From NCBI GenBank assembly GCA_020439745.1, contig JAGQSC010000052.1, positions 1 through 51,255 of the forward strand: a stretch of 51,255 nt of DNA, written 5' to 3'. Made by a program: the position numbers and the translations under genes. Positions within the stretch are counted from its first letter, which is position 1. Each line of letters opens with the position of its first letter. Below, piece by piece: positions 43,229 through 51,255 of this stretch. This stretch comes from Acidobacteriota bacterium. GTDB lineage: Bacteria; Acidobacteriota; Holophagae; Acanthopleuribacterales; Acanthopleuribacteraceae. The notes beneath the pieces were generated by a model, which saw only the letters and a list, made by a program, of their open reading frames with translations, ran no database searches and had not been told where the DNA came from.

Positions 43229-46200
43229 TGCGTTCCATACGACATTATTGGCGTGCCTATCTCGCTCTGATGATTGCGACTGTTCTCACAACTGCGGTGC
43301 TCACAGGATCAGGGCTCGTGGGCGATGCCATGCGTCACAGTTTGACCAAACGGGCGCTGGACCGTTTGGGTCCAGTCACTGCATCCATGGTTAAGCCGGA
43401 TTTCTTCCCGGTAGAAGTCGCGCTTCACTTACACCAGTCGGGACTGAACGTAGCGGGTGGCATTGTTGTTGATGGTTCGGTGAGAAGCGCACAGACAAGT
43501 GCTACTGCGGGTTCCGTTCGTTTGATGGGTCTGGAGCCCGGCGTGTTCCCAGACCTGGATCAAATGCTAGCTGAAGACAAAGGTGGGTTCATCGGTTTGG
43601 CTGCAGTCAATCAGACACTGGCACATGAGTTGGGCGTGGTCACCGGCAGTGAAATCATCGCTTCTGCAGCGTTTGTCGACGAAATTGCACAGGAGACCCT
43701 TTTTGGAGAACGTGATCTGGATAACCGTCTCAACTTTATGCGGCTAAGAGTCGCCGGAATTGTGGCAGATAGCGGATGGGGTGGCTTTGATCCACAAAAC
43801 CCAGGCGGCGGCGGAAAATCCCTCTTTATAACACTCGAACGCCTTCAATCAGCCATTCATGCAAATGGGGTGTTGAACCTCGCATTGCTTTTGGGTGGAC
43901 CCGCACGCGACATGGACAGAACGTTACTTGAGGTGATTCGACTGGAGGACCTAGGATTCTCGCAAACGGTGATAGGGCAGCAAACGCGTATCTATCACAA
44001 GGGTTTTCTAATCCCACCTATGGCTGAAGAAGCCTTGTCGCGCCATGCATCAAGTGCAGCGTTGGCTTATCTGGCCAACGAAATATCGTTCGGAGATAAA
44101 AGCGTTGCCTATGCTGCGACCGCAGCTGTGAGTTACGCGCCCAATGAATTGGACCCTCATGCACCCAGTGAATGGACTGCTGATGGAGCAGTGGTGAATC
44201 AATGGTTGGCAGATGCCTTAGGATTGCAAGTGGGCGACGCAGTGGAGGTCACTTATTTCGACCCTGAAAACCACGATTATGAAACCAAGGTAACGTCCCT
44301 GAAGATCATTGGTGTGGCGCCCATGGAGGGTCTGGCTAAGGATCGCGATCTCGCGCCACCTGTCAGTGGCATGTCCGATGCCGATGATATGCGTGCTTGG
44401 GATGCGCCATTTCCATTGGACCTGCGTCTCATCAATCGCGAAGATGAAGTCTATTGGGACGCATTTGGTGCAACTCCGAAATTGTTTGTCGGTTTGAACC
44501 TGGGGCAATCCCTTTGGGGTAGCCGATTTGGCAAATTGACCTCCGTCACTCTCGAGACTGAAACTGAGCTAAATACCCGTGATTTTGATTTGGGTGCGTT
44601 TGGTTTTCGTTCCAGTGACCTACATGGTGATGCTGCGCAAGTGGCGCAAGGAAATACCGACTTTGGTCAGCTGTTCACCGCGTTCAGTTTCTTTTTGGCC
44701 ATTGCGTCCCTGATTTTGACAGCCATGTTCTTTCGTTTGGGCATGGAACAGCGAACGGTGGAAATAGGCGTTTTTCACGCCCTAGGATTTCCTCGGCGCC
44801 AGTTGATTTGGCGTTATCTAGGAGAAGTACTGCCCGTGGTGCTGTTAGGGGTTGGATCAGGCGCCTTGGTGGCAGGTTGGTACACCCAGTCCGTGATTCA
44901 ATTAATGAAGAGGTACTGGTTTGTCGGATTTGACATGGGTTTTCTGGAACCCGTTTGGACGCCAGTAACGATTCTCGGCGGCGTGTTGATCACGCTACTG
45001 CTCTCTTTGGCGACGGTTTTGGTGAGTCTCGTACGCATGCTCAAGAAGACCCCGCTTGCATTGTTGGCCGGAAAAGAGGTTCAAAAGAACCCTGGAGGTT
45101 GGACTAGGTGGGGTTGGGTGCTGGTGGGCGCTGGTTTGGGCTTGGCAGGCTATGCAGTATCATCGGATACGCTCAATCCAGGTTGGTTTTTTGCCTCGGG
45201 CAGCTTGGTGTTGATCGGTGGATTGATGCTGTTAGGCTCCTTGCTGAAAGGACATCTCCAGCGCAAGCCCATCAAAGGTTGGGTGATGTTGGGCATACGC
45301 AGCGCAGGGCGTCAGCGTGGCCGATTCCTGATGGCTTCCAGCTTGGTAAGCTGTGCCGTGTTCATTCTTGTATCTGTCGGCTTGAACCGAAAAACAGAAG
45401 TCATCGAAACCTCAAGCCCCGATTCAGGGGCAGGTGGATTTACGGTGATGGCTACGACGGCACAACCCTACATCGGCGATATCAGTAAAGCTATTGACGC
45501 CGCAGAAGGCGTCAATACAAGAACTTTGGGTTTCAAAGTGGCCAAGGGTGAAGACGCCAGTTGCTTGAACCTCTATCAACCCTTACAGCCCAACTTAATA
45601 GCGCCTGTCCAATTGCCGGCGCTTCATGGAAGGTTCAATTTTAATGCCAAGATGGAATCCTCGGTGTCAGATCCGTGGATGCTGCTTGATAAGGTCTTTG
45701 AAGACGGTGCGATTCCCGCGATTGGTGATACCAATACAGTTATGTGGATCCTGCATTCCGGATTGGGACAGGACCTTACTATTCAAGCCGAGGACGGCAG
45801 CGAGCAGGTGCTTAGGTTTGTGGCGCTGGTGGGCCACAGCCTGTTTCAGAGCGATGTGATTATTTCCCAAACAGCCATGAATCACTATTTTCCCACACGC
45901 GCCAAACAGACTCTTTTCCTTATCGAGTCAGGGGACCCAGACGAGACCATCCGTCGTTTGGAAACTTCGTTTGGTGACTATGGTATGGATGCTCTGGCAA
46001 CCAGCGATAGACTGGCAGAATTCCAAGCGATCGAAAATACCTACATGTCCATCTTCCTCAGTCTGGGTGGGCTAGGATTGCTACTTGGATCCCTGGGACT
46101 GGCGGTGGTGATGTATCGAAACGTGCAGGAACGACGGTCAGAGCTGGCTGCTATGCAATCCATGGGATTTTCGCATACGGCAATTATGAGGACCCTGCTC

Positions 46201-46416
46201 GTAGAAAACCTGATGATGGTCGTTTCCGGTCTCGGTTTGGGATTGGTATCGGCCCTTATCGCTGCTTATCCCGCAATCCAAATTCGAGGCACTTCAGGAT
46301 TAGTGGTTCCTCTGGCCACTTGCACGTCTGTTCTGTTCATCGGGTTGATTGCCGGGTTCCTCGCGATCCGTAATGCGTTGAATTTCGACATCCTGGCTGC
46401 ACTGAGAGGGGGCTGA
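43225..46416 (+). CDS. Long FtsX-like (MacB-type) ABC-transporter permease
   Basis: 1063 residues; the ATG at 43225 overlaps the ligase stop (ATGA). A first membrane helix (about 10-30) leads to a long extracytoplasmic domain. Two FtsX modules follow: at about 485-620 (FSFFLAIASLILTAMFF; EIGVFHALGFPRRQLIWRYL) and at the C-terminus (SIFLSLGGLGLLLGSLGLAV; ELAAMQSMGFSHTAIMRTLL), with further helices between. The conserved charged element after the helices (VEIGVFHALGF, ELAAMQSMGF) matches the coupling region of FtsX/MacB-type proteins. No ATPase subunit is encoded in the window, so the partner lies elsewhere. The substrate is unknown; lipoprotein or peptide export are typical of the family. Confidence 0.85.
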   Translation: MMRSIRHYWRAYLALMIATVLTTAVLTGSGLVGDAMRHSLTKRALDRLGPVTASMVKPDFFPVEVALHLHQSGLNVAGGIVVDGSVRSAQTSATAGSVRLMGLEPGVFPDLDQMLAEDKGGFIGLAAVNQTLAHELGVVTGSEIIASAAFVDEIAQETLFGERDLDNRLNFMRLRVAGIVADSGWGGFDPQNPGGGGKSLFITLERLQSAIHANGVLNLALLLGGPARDMDRTLLEVIRLEDLGFSQTVIGQQTRIYHKGFLIPPMAEEALSRHASSAALAYLANEISFGDKSVAYAATAAVSYAPNELDPHAPSEWTADGAVVNQWLADALGLQVGDAVEVTYFDPENHDYETKVTSLKIIGVAPMEGLAKDRDLAPPVSGMSDADDMRAWDAPFPLDLRLINREDEVYWDAFGATPKLFVGLNLGQSLWGSRFGKLTSVTLETETELNTRDFDLGAFGFRSSDLHGDAAQVAQGNTDFGQLFTAFSFFLAIASLILTAMFFRLGMEQRTVEIGVFHALGFPRRQLIWRYLGEVLPVVLLGVGSGALVAGWYTQSVIQLMKRYWFVGFDMGFLEPVWTPVTILGGVLITLLLSLATVLVSLVRMLKKTPLALLAGKEVQKNPGGWTRWGWVLVGAGLGLAGYAVSSDTLNPGWFFASGSLVLIGGLMLLGSLLKGHLQRKPIKGWVMLGIRSAGRQRGRFLMASSLVSCAVFILVSVGLNRKTEVIETSSPDSGAGGFTVMATTAQPYIGDISKAIDAAEGVNTRTLGFKVAKGEDASCLNLYQPLQPNLIAPVQLPALHGRFNFNAKMESSVSDPWMLLDKVFEDGAIPAIGDTNTVMWILHSGLGQDLTIQAEDGSEQVLRFVALVGHSLFQSDVIISQTAMNHYFPTRAKQTLFLIESGDPDETIRRLETSFGDYGMDALATSDRLAEFQAIENTYMSIFLSLGGLGLLLGSLGLAVVMYRNVQERRSELAAMQSMGFSHTAIMRTLLVENLMMVVSGLGLGLVSALIAAYPAIQIRGTSGLVVPLATCTSVLFIGLIAGFLAIRNALNFDILAALRGG

Positions 46417-46418
46417 GT

Positions 46419-47087
46419 ATGTGTGGACGATTCACTGTGGTCTCACCGTCGGACGTCCTGTCGCACTTTCTTCAGGTACCGGTTCCATCTCTAGCACCGC
46501 GCTACAACATTGCACCTACACAGGACGTACTTGCCGTCGTGCATGACCCGGAACCCCAAGCTCGCGCACTGCGTTGGGGACTCATTCCCAGTTGGGCTAA
46601 AGACACCAAGCATGCAAGTAGAACCATTAATGCCCGCGGCGAGTCACTTTCCGAAAAACCATCCTTTCGCCAAGCCTTTAAGAAACGACGCTGTCTGATT
46701 CCAGCCAATGGATTCTATGAATGGGTAAGAAATGAAAAACGGCCCTTTCTGTTTCGCATGTCCGACTTTTCGCCCTTTGCCATGGCAGGTTTGTGGGAAG
46801 TATGGCGGTCCGAAAGCAGCGAGATCCACTCATGTACCATCATCACCACGCAGGCCAACGACGTTCTTAAACCTTATCACGATCGTATGCCTGTCATTCT
46901 GGATCCTGCTCAATGGGCAATATGGTTCAACCCCACTACCTCGACAGATGTGTTGCAGGCAATGATGGCACCTTACGACGCCCATGCCATGGACGCCTAC
47001 GAAGTGAGTCGTTTGGTGAACTCAGTGAGCAATGACGTGCCTGAGTGTTTGGCACCAGTTTCAAAACAAGGCGAGCTTTTTGCTTAG
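46419..47087 (+). CDS. SRAP-domain protein (YedK/HMCES family)
   Basis: 222 residues, starting MCGRFTVV with the catalytic Cys2 that becomes the N-terminus after Met removal and forms the covalent DNA-protein link to abasic sites. The other family residues are visible: RYNIAPTQ, RTINARGES, GFYEW (catalytic Glu) and the late YHDRMPVIL (His). It should shield abasic sites in single-stranded DNA. The gene starts 2 bases after the permease stop, so it is probably cotranscribed, though a functional link to the neighbours is not obvious. Confidence 0.92.
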   Translation: MCGRFTVVSPSDVLSHFLQVPVPSLAPRYNIAPTQDVLAVVHDPEPQARALRWGLIPSWAKDTKHASRTINARGESLSEKPSFRQAFKKRRCLIPANGFYEWVRNEKRPFLFRMSDFSPFAMAGLWEVWRSESSEIHSCTIITTQANDVLKPYHDRMPVILDPAQWAIWFNPTTSTDVLQAMMAPYDAHAMDAYEVSRLVNSVSNDVPECLAPVSKQGELFA

Positions 47088-47184
47088 ATTGGTCTCACGA
47101 GCAAACAATCTAGGCTTTGCTCCGTTGAATGAAGGGAACGTGCTAAACTTCGCGGTCGCTTTTTGGGTTTCAGGAGGTTATTTG

Positions 47185-48435
47185 ATGACAAGTACATTAA
47201 TCGCATTGATGCTGTGGACTGCGCCGGCAGACAGCAATAATGTACAACTTCAATCATTCGAACGGGTTTGGCAAATCATCAATGAGAAACATTGGGATCT
47301 TGCAGGAACGGGTGTGGACTGGCAACAAGTGCACGAAACCTACCTCCCCAAGGCGATGAAGGCCAAGAACCGCACAGAAATGCGGGCGGTCATTCGAGAC
47401 ATGATCCATGAACTGGGTCAGACACATTTTGGCATTCTGGGTGCCGAACGATACGACAAACTGGATGAATTGAAACAGGGGCTTCCCTGGGGTTCAGGGG
47501 ACCCTGGATTTGAGGTTCGTGCCGTAGAAGGACGGGTGTTTGTCGTCAAGAGTTGGGGCAATGTGCCGGTAGGTACCGAGCTTAAAACGATTAACAAGAA
47601 AGACCTTAAAGAGGCGGTGGCAACCACGGAAAAGGCATTTGAAGATGCACCGCAACGGGCACTGTATGTCAACATGACACTCAATGAACTGTTCAGTGGA
47701 CCCGAAGGGGACACATTTGAATTGAGTGCGCGAAAGCCGGGAGCGGAAAGTGATGAGTTGCTGACGGTGGCCTGGCATGCACCACGGGGGCAGATTGAGC
47801 AGATGGGGAACTTACCCCCTGTTAGTTTCGAATACCGAACGGAAATCTTGGAGCAAAACATCGGTTATGTGGAATTCAACGTGTGGCTTATGCCCCTGGT
47901 GCAACACTTTGCGACATTTATGCCGACCCTGAAAGATACACAAGGACTGATCATTGATATTCGAGGTAACGGTGGTGGCGTTGGCTTTTTGGCCAATTCG
48001 TTGGCAGGTTATCTGGTGCAGGAGAAGGGCAAAAAACTAGGCACCATGAAGTCATTGGATAGCACGGTGAATTTCTTCATTGTGCCGCGCTTGGATCAAC
48101 GCTATCAAAAACCAGTTGTGGTTTTGATCGACGGTGGAAGCGCCAGTACGAGCGAGATATTCGCGGCCGGTCTTCGCGACTTGGGACGGGCCAAGCTGAT
48201 CGGTTCGCGATCTGCCGGTGCCGCATTGCCATCCGTGGTTGAGACCTTGCCCAACGGTGACCGGTTCCAGTACGCCATCGCGGATTATGTCAGCCTGGGT
48301 GGGTTGAAGATTGAAGGCACCGGTGTGGAACCCGACATCAACGCGCCACATACGTTAGCCAGTTTGGGTCAAGGCAAAGATGCAGCCATGGAGGCCGCCA
48401 TAGAATGGATTGTGAAACAAGGAGTAGTGCAATGA
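47185..48435 (+). CDS. S41-family (C-terminal processing-type) serine protease, exported
   Basis: 416 residues from the ATG at 47185 with a perfect AGGAGG upstream; the longer frame overlapping the SRAP gene is not needed. A short hydrophobic N-terminus (MTSTLIALMLWTAPA) suggests export. An N-terminal helical domain, a PDZ-like segment (about 95-190) and an S41 catalytic core follow. The core has GLIIDIRGNGGGVGFLA, the nucleophile Ser in DGGSASTSEIFAAGLRD, and a Lys shortly after in GRAKLIGSRSAGAALP, as in tail-specific proteases with a Ser/Lys dyad. The ATGA overlap with the next gene couples them. Confidence 0.87.
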   Translation: MTSTLIALMLWTAPADSNNVQLQSFERVWQIINEKHWDLAGTGVDWQQVHETYLPKAMKAKNRTEMRAVIRDMIHELGQTHFGILGAERYDKLDELKQGLPWGSGDPGFEVRAVEGRVFVVKSWGNVPVGTELKTINKKDLKEAVATTEKAFEDAPQRALYVNMTLNELFSGPEGDTFELSARKPGAESDELLTVAWHAPRGQIEQMGNLPPVSFEYRTEILEQNIGYVEFNVWLMPLVQHFATFMPTLKDTQGLIIDIRGNGGGVGFLANSLAGYLVQEKGKKLGTMKSLDSTVNFFIVPRLDQRYQKPVVVLIDGGSASTSEIFAAGLRDLGRAKLIGSRSAGAALPSVVETLPNGDRFQYAIADYVSLGGLKIEGTGVEPDINAPHTLASLGQGKDAAMEAAIEWIVKQGVVQ

Positions 48436-49154
48436 AGAAAATGTTGATTCTGATGCTGGCTAGCACGTTGGTGTTTGCTGGCTCAGCGGAAGAGATCATG
48501 GACAAAGCGACAGCGGCAGTGCTGGGCAACAATGGGAACAAAGTTATTGATTCGTTGGTTTTTGAGGCGACCATGTCGGCCCCCAACGGGTTGAACGCTA
48601 AGATTATGGGCATTCAGGCCAAAGGCGGCAAGCTGTACGTGAAGACCAACATCAACATGGGCAGCCAAGAAATGGAACAGGTCCAAGGCTGTGATGGTGT
48701 TGATTGTTATGAGATGAACACCATGATGGGAGCACGCATGCTTGAGGGCGGCGAGAAGTCGCTGTTGCTATCGCAACATAACCTGGATGGCATGGCCGAT
48801 TGGAGAAACACTTACACTTCAGCTGAATTGCTGGGTGAAGAGGACGTCAATGGGGAACCATGTTACAAAATTAAGTTAGTGATGGATGGCGATCAGCATT
48901 TGGTTCAATACGTCAGTAAAAAGGACTACCTCGTGAAACGAATCGACATCACGGTTACCTCCGTCATGGGCGAGATGGCTATGTCTACCTATCAGACCGA
49001 ATATGCAGACTTCTCCGGGTATACGTTGCCCACGAAAGTCACCATGGAAGTGATGCAACAGCAAATGACTACCACCTTCACCAACTACGAATTCAACAGC
49101 AAGGTCGACGACGCCAAGTTCCAAATTCCGGAACAATTGAAAGTTGCCCAATAA
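48432..49154 (+). CDS. Exported LolA-like (lipoprotein-sorting/DUF4292-like) protein
   Basis: 240 residues from the ATG at 48432 (GGAG upstream), overlapping the protease stop. A clear signal peptide (MKKMLILMLASTLVFAGSA) is followed by a helix and then a run of antiparallel strands, typical of the LolA/LppX/YoeB fold: SLVFEATMSAPNGL, KLYVKTNINMGSQEMEQ, CYEMNTMMGARM, CYKIKLVMDGDQHLVQYV, KVTMEVMQQQMTTTFTNYEF. Two Cys (CDGVDC) could form a disulfide. These proteins carry hydrophobic ligands or lipoproteins in the periplasm; its exact role is unknown. It is the second such protein in the window (compare 38431). Confidence 0.7.
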   Translation: MKKMLILMLASTLVFAGSAEEIMDKATAAVLGNNGNKVIDSLVFEATMSAPNGLNAKIMGIQAKGGKLYVKTNINMGSQEMEQVQGCDGVDCYEMNTMMGARMLEGGEKSLLLSQHNLDGMADWRNTYTSAELLGEEDVNGEPCYKIKLVMDGDQHLVQYVSKKDYLVKRIDITVTSVMGEMAMSTYQTEYADFSGYTLPTKVTMEVMQQQMTTTFTNYEFNSKVDDAKFQIPEQLKVAQ

Positions 49155-50154
49155 GACGATCAATCGTGCACTCAGCGTAGCGCCCATGATGGCCTACACC
49201 GACCGTCACTTTCGACGGTTGGTGAGGTTCTATTCCCGGCGCACGCTGTTGTACACCGAAATGGTCGTGACAGGAACCATCCTTAATCACAAAGGTGAGA
49301 CCTACTTGGATGACCTGCTGGGATTGGATGAGCTTGCGAATCCGGTTGCTGCGCAATTGGGTGGTGATGATCCTGCCGAATTGGCGGAGTGCGCCCAGAT
49401 CTGCGAGCAATACGGCTACGACGAAATCAATCTGAATGTGGGTTGTCCCTCGCCGCGCGTGCAAAAAGGCCAGTTTGGCGTCTGTCTGATGGGTAATCCA
49501 AAACGCGTGGCGAATGCGATTCGTGCCATGAGTGCCGCCGTGCGGATTCCAGTGACTGTGAAACACCGCATTGGTTTTGACGATCAAGATAGCTACGTGT
49601 TTATGGCCGACTTTGTGAAGGCCTGCGAGGATGCGGGTGCTCAGACTTTCATCGTACATGCGCGCAAAGCATGGCTCAAAGGTCTGAATCCCGCGCAGAA
49701 TCGCAGTGTACCACCGCTTCGATATGAGGAGGTCTATCGTCTCAAGCACGAAAATCCCCACCTCGAAGTGATCATTAACGGAGGCATTGAGTCGTTAGAT
49801 CAAGCAGAAGCGCAGTTGGCACATGTGGACGGCGTGATGATTGGCCGGGCCGCGTATCACAACCCCGAGATGTTCGGTAACGCCGATTCCCGCTTTTTCA
49901 ATGCCGCAGATCCAGAACCTATGACCGAGATGGAAACGCTGGCAAGAGTGGATAATTACTTGACGGACCAGGTTGAGAAAGGGGTACGACCAAGCGCCGT
50001 CCTTAAGCATTGCCTTGGGTTGTTTAAGGGGAGAAAGGGCTCGCGTTTATGGCGACAACACATATCGGCCAAGATTCAAGGAATAGAACCTGAACGCTCA
50101 TTGGCTGAAATATATGGCACCAGTATCGGTGCTGAATCTGGGAGTTATTTATGA
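49144..50154 (+). CDS. dusA: tRNA-dihydrouridine synthase A
   Basis: 336 residues starting with TTG, overlapping the LolA-like stop by 11 bases. DusA is an FMN enzyme that reduces U20/U20a in tRNA. Family signatures: APMMAYTDRHFRRL at the N-terminus, the catalytic Cys in NVGCPSPRVQKGQFG (about C101), TVKHRIG, FIVHARKAWLKGL and INGGI. The DusA-specific version of the catalytic loop (NVGCPSxRVQxGxFGxCLM) is present. Length is normal. Confidence 0.93.
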   Translation: MPNKTINRALSVAPMMAYTDRHFRRLVRFYSRRTLLYTEMVVTGTILNHKGETYLDDLLGLDELANPVAAQLGGDDPAELAECAQICEQYGYDEINLNVGCPSPRVQKGQFGVCLMGNPKRVANAIRAMSAAVRIPVTVKHRIGFDDQDSYVFMADFVKACEDAGAQTFIVHARKAWLKGLNPAQNRSVPPLRYEEVYRLKHENPHLEVIINGGIESLDQAEAQLAHVDGVMIGRAAYHNPEMFGNADSRFFNAADPEPMTEMETLARVDNYLTDQVEKGVRPSAVLKHCLGLFKGRKGSRLWRQHISAKIQGIEPERSLAEIYGTSIGAESGSYL

Positions 50155-50777
50155 AAAGAGTAGTATTAGGGTTGGTTCTAGCCAGCACTTTAGTTTTGGC
50201 GGGGGATAACCCGCTGATGCAGCCGGAAAAGGCAAATGAGAAAGCACCTGACCAGTTTCAAGTGGAAATGGTCACCACCAAAGGGACGGTGGTCTTAGAT
50301 GTTCATCGAGATTGGGCACCCCTGGGCGTGGACCGATTCTACAATCTTGTCAAAATTGGGTACTACAACGATGTAGCTTTCTTTCGTGTGATCAGCGGGT
50401 TCATGGCTCAGTTTGGCATGCACGGTGACCCAGGTGTGACCGCCGCTTGGAAAGCTGCCAAAATCATGGATGATCCTGTCACGCGTTCCAACACCCGTGG
50501 CATGGTGAGTTTTGCCAATGCCGGCAAGAACACAAGAACCACTCAGTTATTCATTAACTATGGCAATAACGGCAACTTGGACGGCATGGGTTTTGCCCCT
50601 TTCGCCGAAGTGAGCGAAGGTATGGAAGTCGTCGATGCCTTGTACAGCGGGTACGGCGAGGGAGCGCCACGTGGTCGTGGCCCCAGTCAAAGTCTGATCA
50701 CTAAAGACGGCAACTCCTATCTGAAGGCAAGTTTCCCGAAATTGGATTACATCATCACCATGAGCATCAAACAGTAG
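50151..50777 (+). CDS. Secreted cyclophilin-type peptidyl-prolyl isomerase
   Basis: 208 residues, ATG overlapping the dusA stop (ATGA). A signal peptide (MKRVVLGLVLASTLVLAG) precedes a single cyclophilin domain: VDRFYNLVKIGYYNDVAFFRV, SGFMAQFGMHGDP, MVSFANAGKNTRTTQLFINYG and MGFAPFAEVSEGMEVVD. The active-site Arg (FFRV), Phe-Met and Gln (SGFMAQFG, TTQLFIN) positions are conserved; the usual QGGD is changed to QFGM. It would act on periplasmic or outer-membrane proteins. Last gene of the operon, followed by a strong terminator. Confidence 0.93.
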   Translation: MKRVVLGLVLASTLVLAGDNPLMQPEKANEKAPDQFQVEMVTTKGTVVLDVHRDWAPLGVDRFYNLVKIGYYNDVAFFRVISGFMAQFGMHGDPGVTAAWKAAKIMDDPVTRSNTRGMVSFANAGKNTRTTQLFINYGNNGNLDGMGFAPFAEVSEGMEVVDALYSGYGEGAPRGRGPSQSLITKDGNSYLKASFPKLDYIITMSIKQ

Positions 50778-50785
50778 ATCTGTGG

Positions 50786-50813
50786 AAGATGCGGTGACTA
50801 GTCACCGCATCTT
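50786..50813. terminator. Strong palindromic terminator
   Basis: A perfect 28-base palindrome has 14-bp arms (aagatgcggtgact / agtcaccgcatctt) and is followed by a T-rich tract (tttgctgttt). It lies 9 bases after the cyclophilin stop and ends the long plus-strand gene series. Confidence 0.8.
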
Positions 50814-51255
50814 TGCTGTTTCTACGCTCATACGCTCTTTTCCCAAAAATAACGGGGATCGCAGCGCAGGTGTCGTTATTTCCGTCGGTTGGAAGGGGTG
50901 TTGCGATTCTTGACCATGGCGCTGCGTGCGACGTCTACCCGGAAGGGAAATTGTGATGACAAGTAATGCGGTGCGACTGACAAGTTAATACTGACGAGTT
51001 AATAAAGTCAAATCTGGGGTAGCAATAGACCACCCCGCCGCTGCGCGGCACCCCTCCGGAGGAGGGGAATTTTGAAGAAGTCCCATTCCAGATACTGTTT
51101 CGTGTTTTTTCGCCATCTGTAGTGACATGCAAACACCATAATCCCAAAACAAAGGCGCAGCCAGACGGGTGTCTTATTCCCCTCCTCCGGAGATAGTGTG
51201 GTTAAAGACAAGGGTTTTTTGAGTGTTTTTTCAACAGGCCTCCAAGATTTCTCCA
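50814..51255. repeat. Non-coding tail with an inverted repeat (possible small mobile element)
   Basis: No convincing gene is present. The 17-base sequence ctccggaggaggggaat at 51054-51070 occurs exactly inverted at 51176-51192, enclosing about 105 bases. The left copy is itself part of a local hairpin (cccctcc-gga-ggagggg, 51051-51067). The small open frames here (50935-51147 and 51008-51211, minus) translate to Ser/Gly/Pro-rich runs of the kind produced by GC-rich hairpin repeats and share no recognisable motif. Interpretation as a dispersed intergenic repeat is inference. Confidence 0.45.

Noticed and set aside
47032-47184. Longer start for the S41 protease
   Set aside because: It would overlap the SRAP gene and lack a signal peptide; the ATG at 47185 has a perfect AGGAGG and a hydrophobic leader.
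50935-51211. Small minus-strand frames at the right end
   Set aside because: Their translations are dominated by the GC-rich hairpin repeat, with no start context or motif.
1-51255. CRISPR array, tRNA, rRNA, prophage or intact insertion sequence
   Set aside because: I read the intergenic regions on both strands and saw no regularly spaced repeats, tRNA cloverleaf or CCA end, transposase or integrase.

Overview
The window is a gene-dense bacterial chromosome segment (GC near 50-55% by eye) with no rRNA, tRNA, CRISPR array or intact insertion sequence that I can see. Its style suggests a member of the Acidobacteriota, perhaps a marine or host-associated Holophagae/Acanthopleuribacter-like lineage. 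The hints are an ECF sigma factor of the type often paired with Ser/Thr kinases, kinase-TPR receptors, SBBP-repeat, Asp-box and dockerin-like secreted proteins, and a very long FtsX-type permease. This placement is inference from gene content only.

Layout. (1) 1-131 holds the end of a small gene overlapping a frameshifted nucleotidyltransferase remnant. A small membrane protein follows (172-513, minus). (2) 587-5783 (minus) is a translationally coupled surface-sugar operon: aminotransferase, GT2 glycosyltransferase, a fused acetyltransferase/ketoisomerase and a YfhO-like membrane protein. It fits synthesis and transfer of a 3-acetamido-3,6-dideoxyhexose. (3) 5938-6755 (minus) is a coupled pair, nucleotidyltransferase-like plus a small unknown protein, next to a repeat-like intergenic stretch. 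(4) 7113-11201 (minus) is an ECF sigma / FecR / TonB-dependent transducer system, with an unusually Asp-rich outer-membrane barrel encoded divergently. (5) 12183-14312 is a membrane-embedded spermidine-synthase-like protein (minus), and 14435-15349 a polysaccharide deacetylase (plus).

(6) 15436-35238 is dominated by secreted beta-propeller proteins and signalling genes. An ECF sigma factor, a kinase-TPR protein, a 14-repeat SBBP/Ig/dockerin protein, a propeller histidine kinase, its LuxR-type response regulator, an 11-Asp-box protein and a small DUF2780-like protein all run on the minus strand. A second, paralogous kinase-TPR gene diverges at 35310.

(7) From 35310 to 50777 everything runs on the plus strand, mostly with overlapping or closely spaced genes. 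The most interesting block is 39221-43228: a chorismate-lyase-like protein, a flavin-dependent halogenase-like enzyme with an intact WxWxIP motif, a 4HBT thioesterase, a small EamA-like membrane protein and a phenylacetate-CoA-ligase-like enzyme. Together they look like a small pathway making, activating, modifying and releasing a 4-hydroxybenzoate derivative. Downstream come an FtsX-type permease, an SRAP protein, an S41 protease, a LolA-like protein, DusA and a secreted cyclophilin, ending at a strong palindromic terminator (50786-50813). The last 440 bases are non-coding with an inverted-repeat element.
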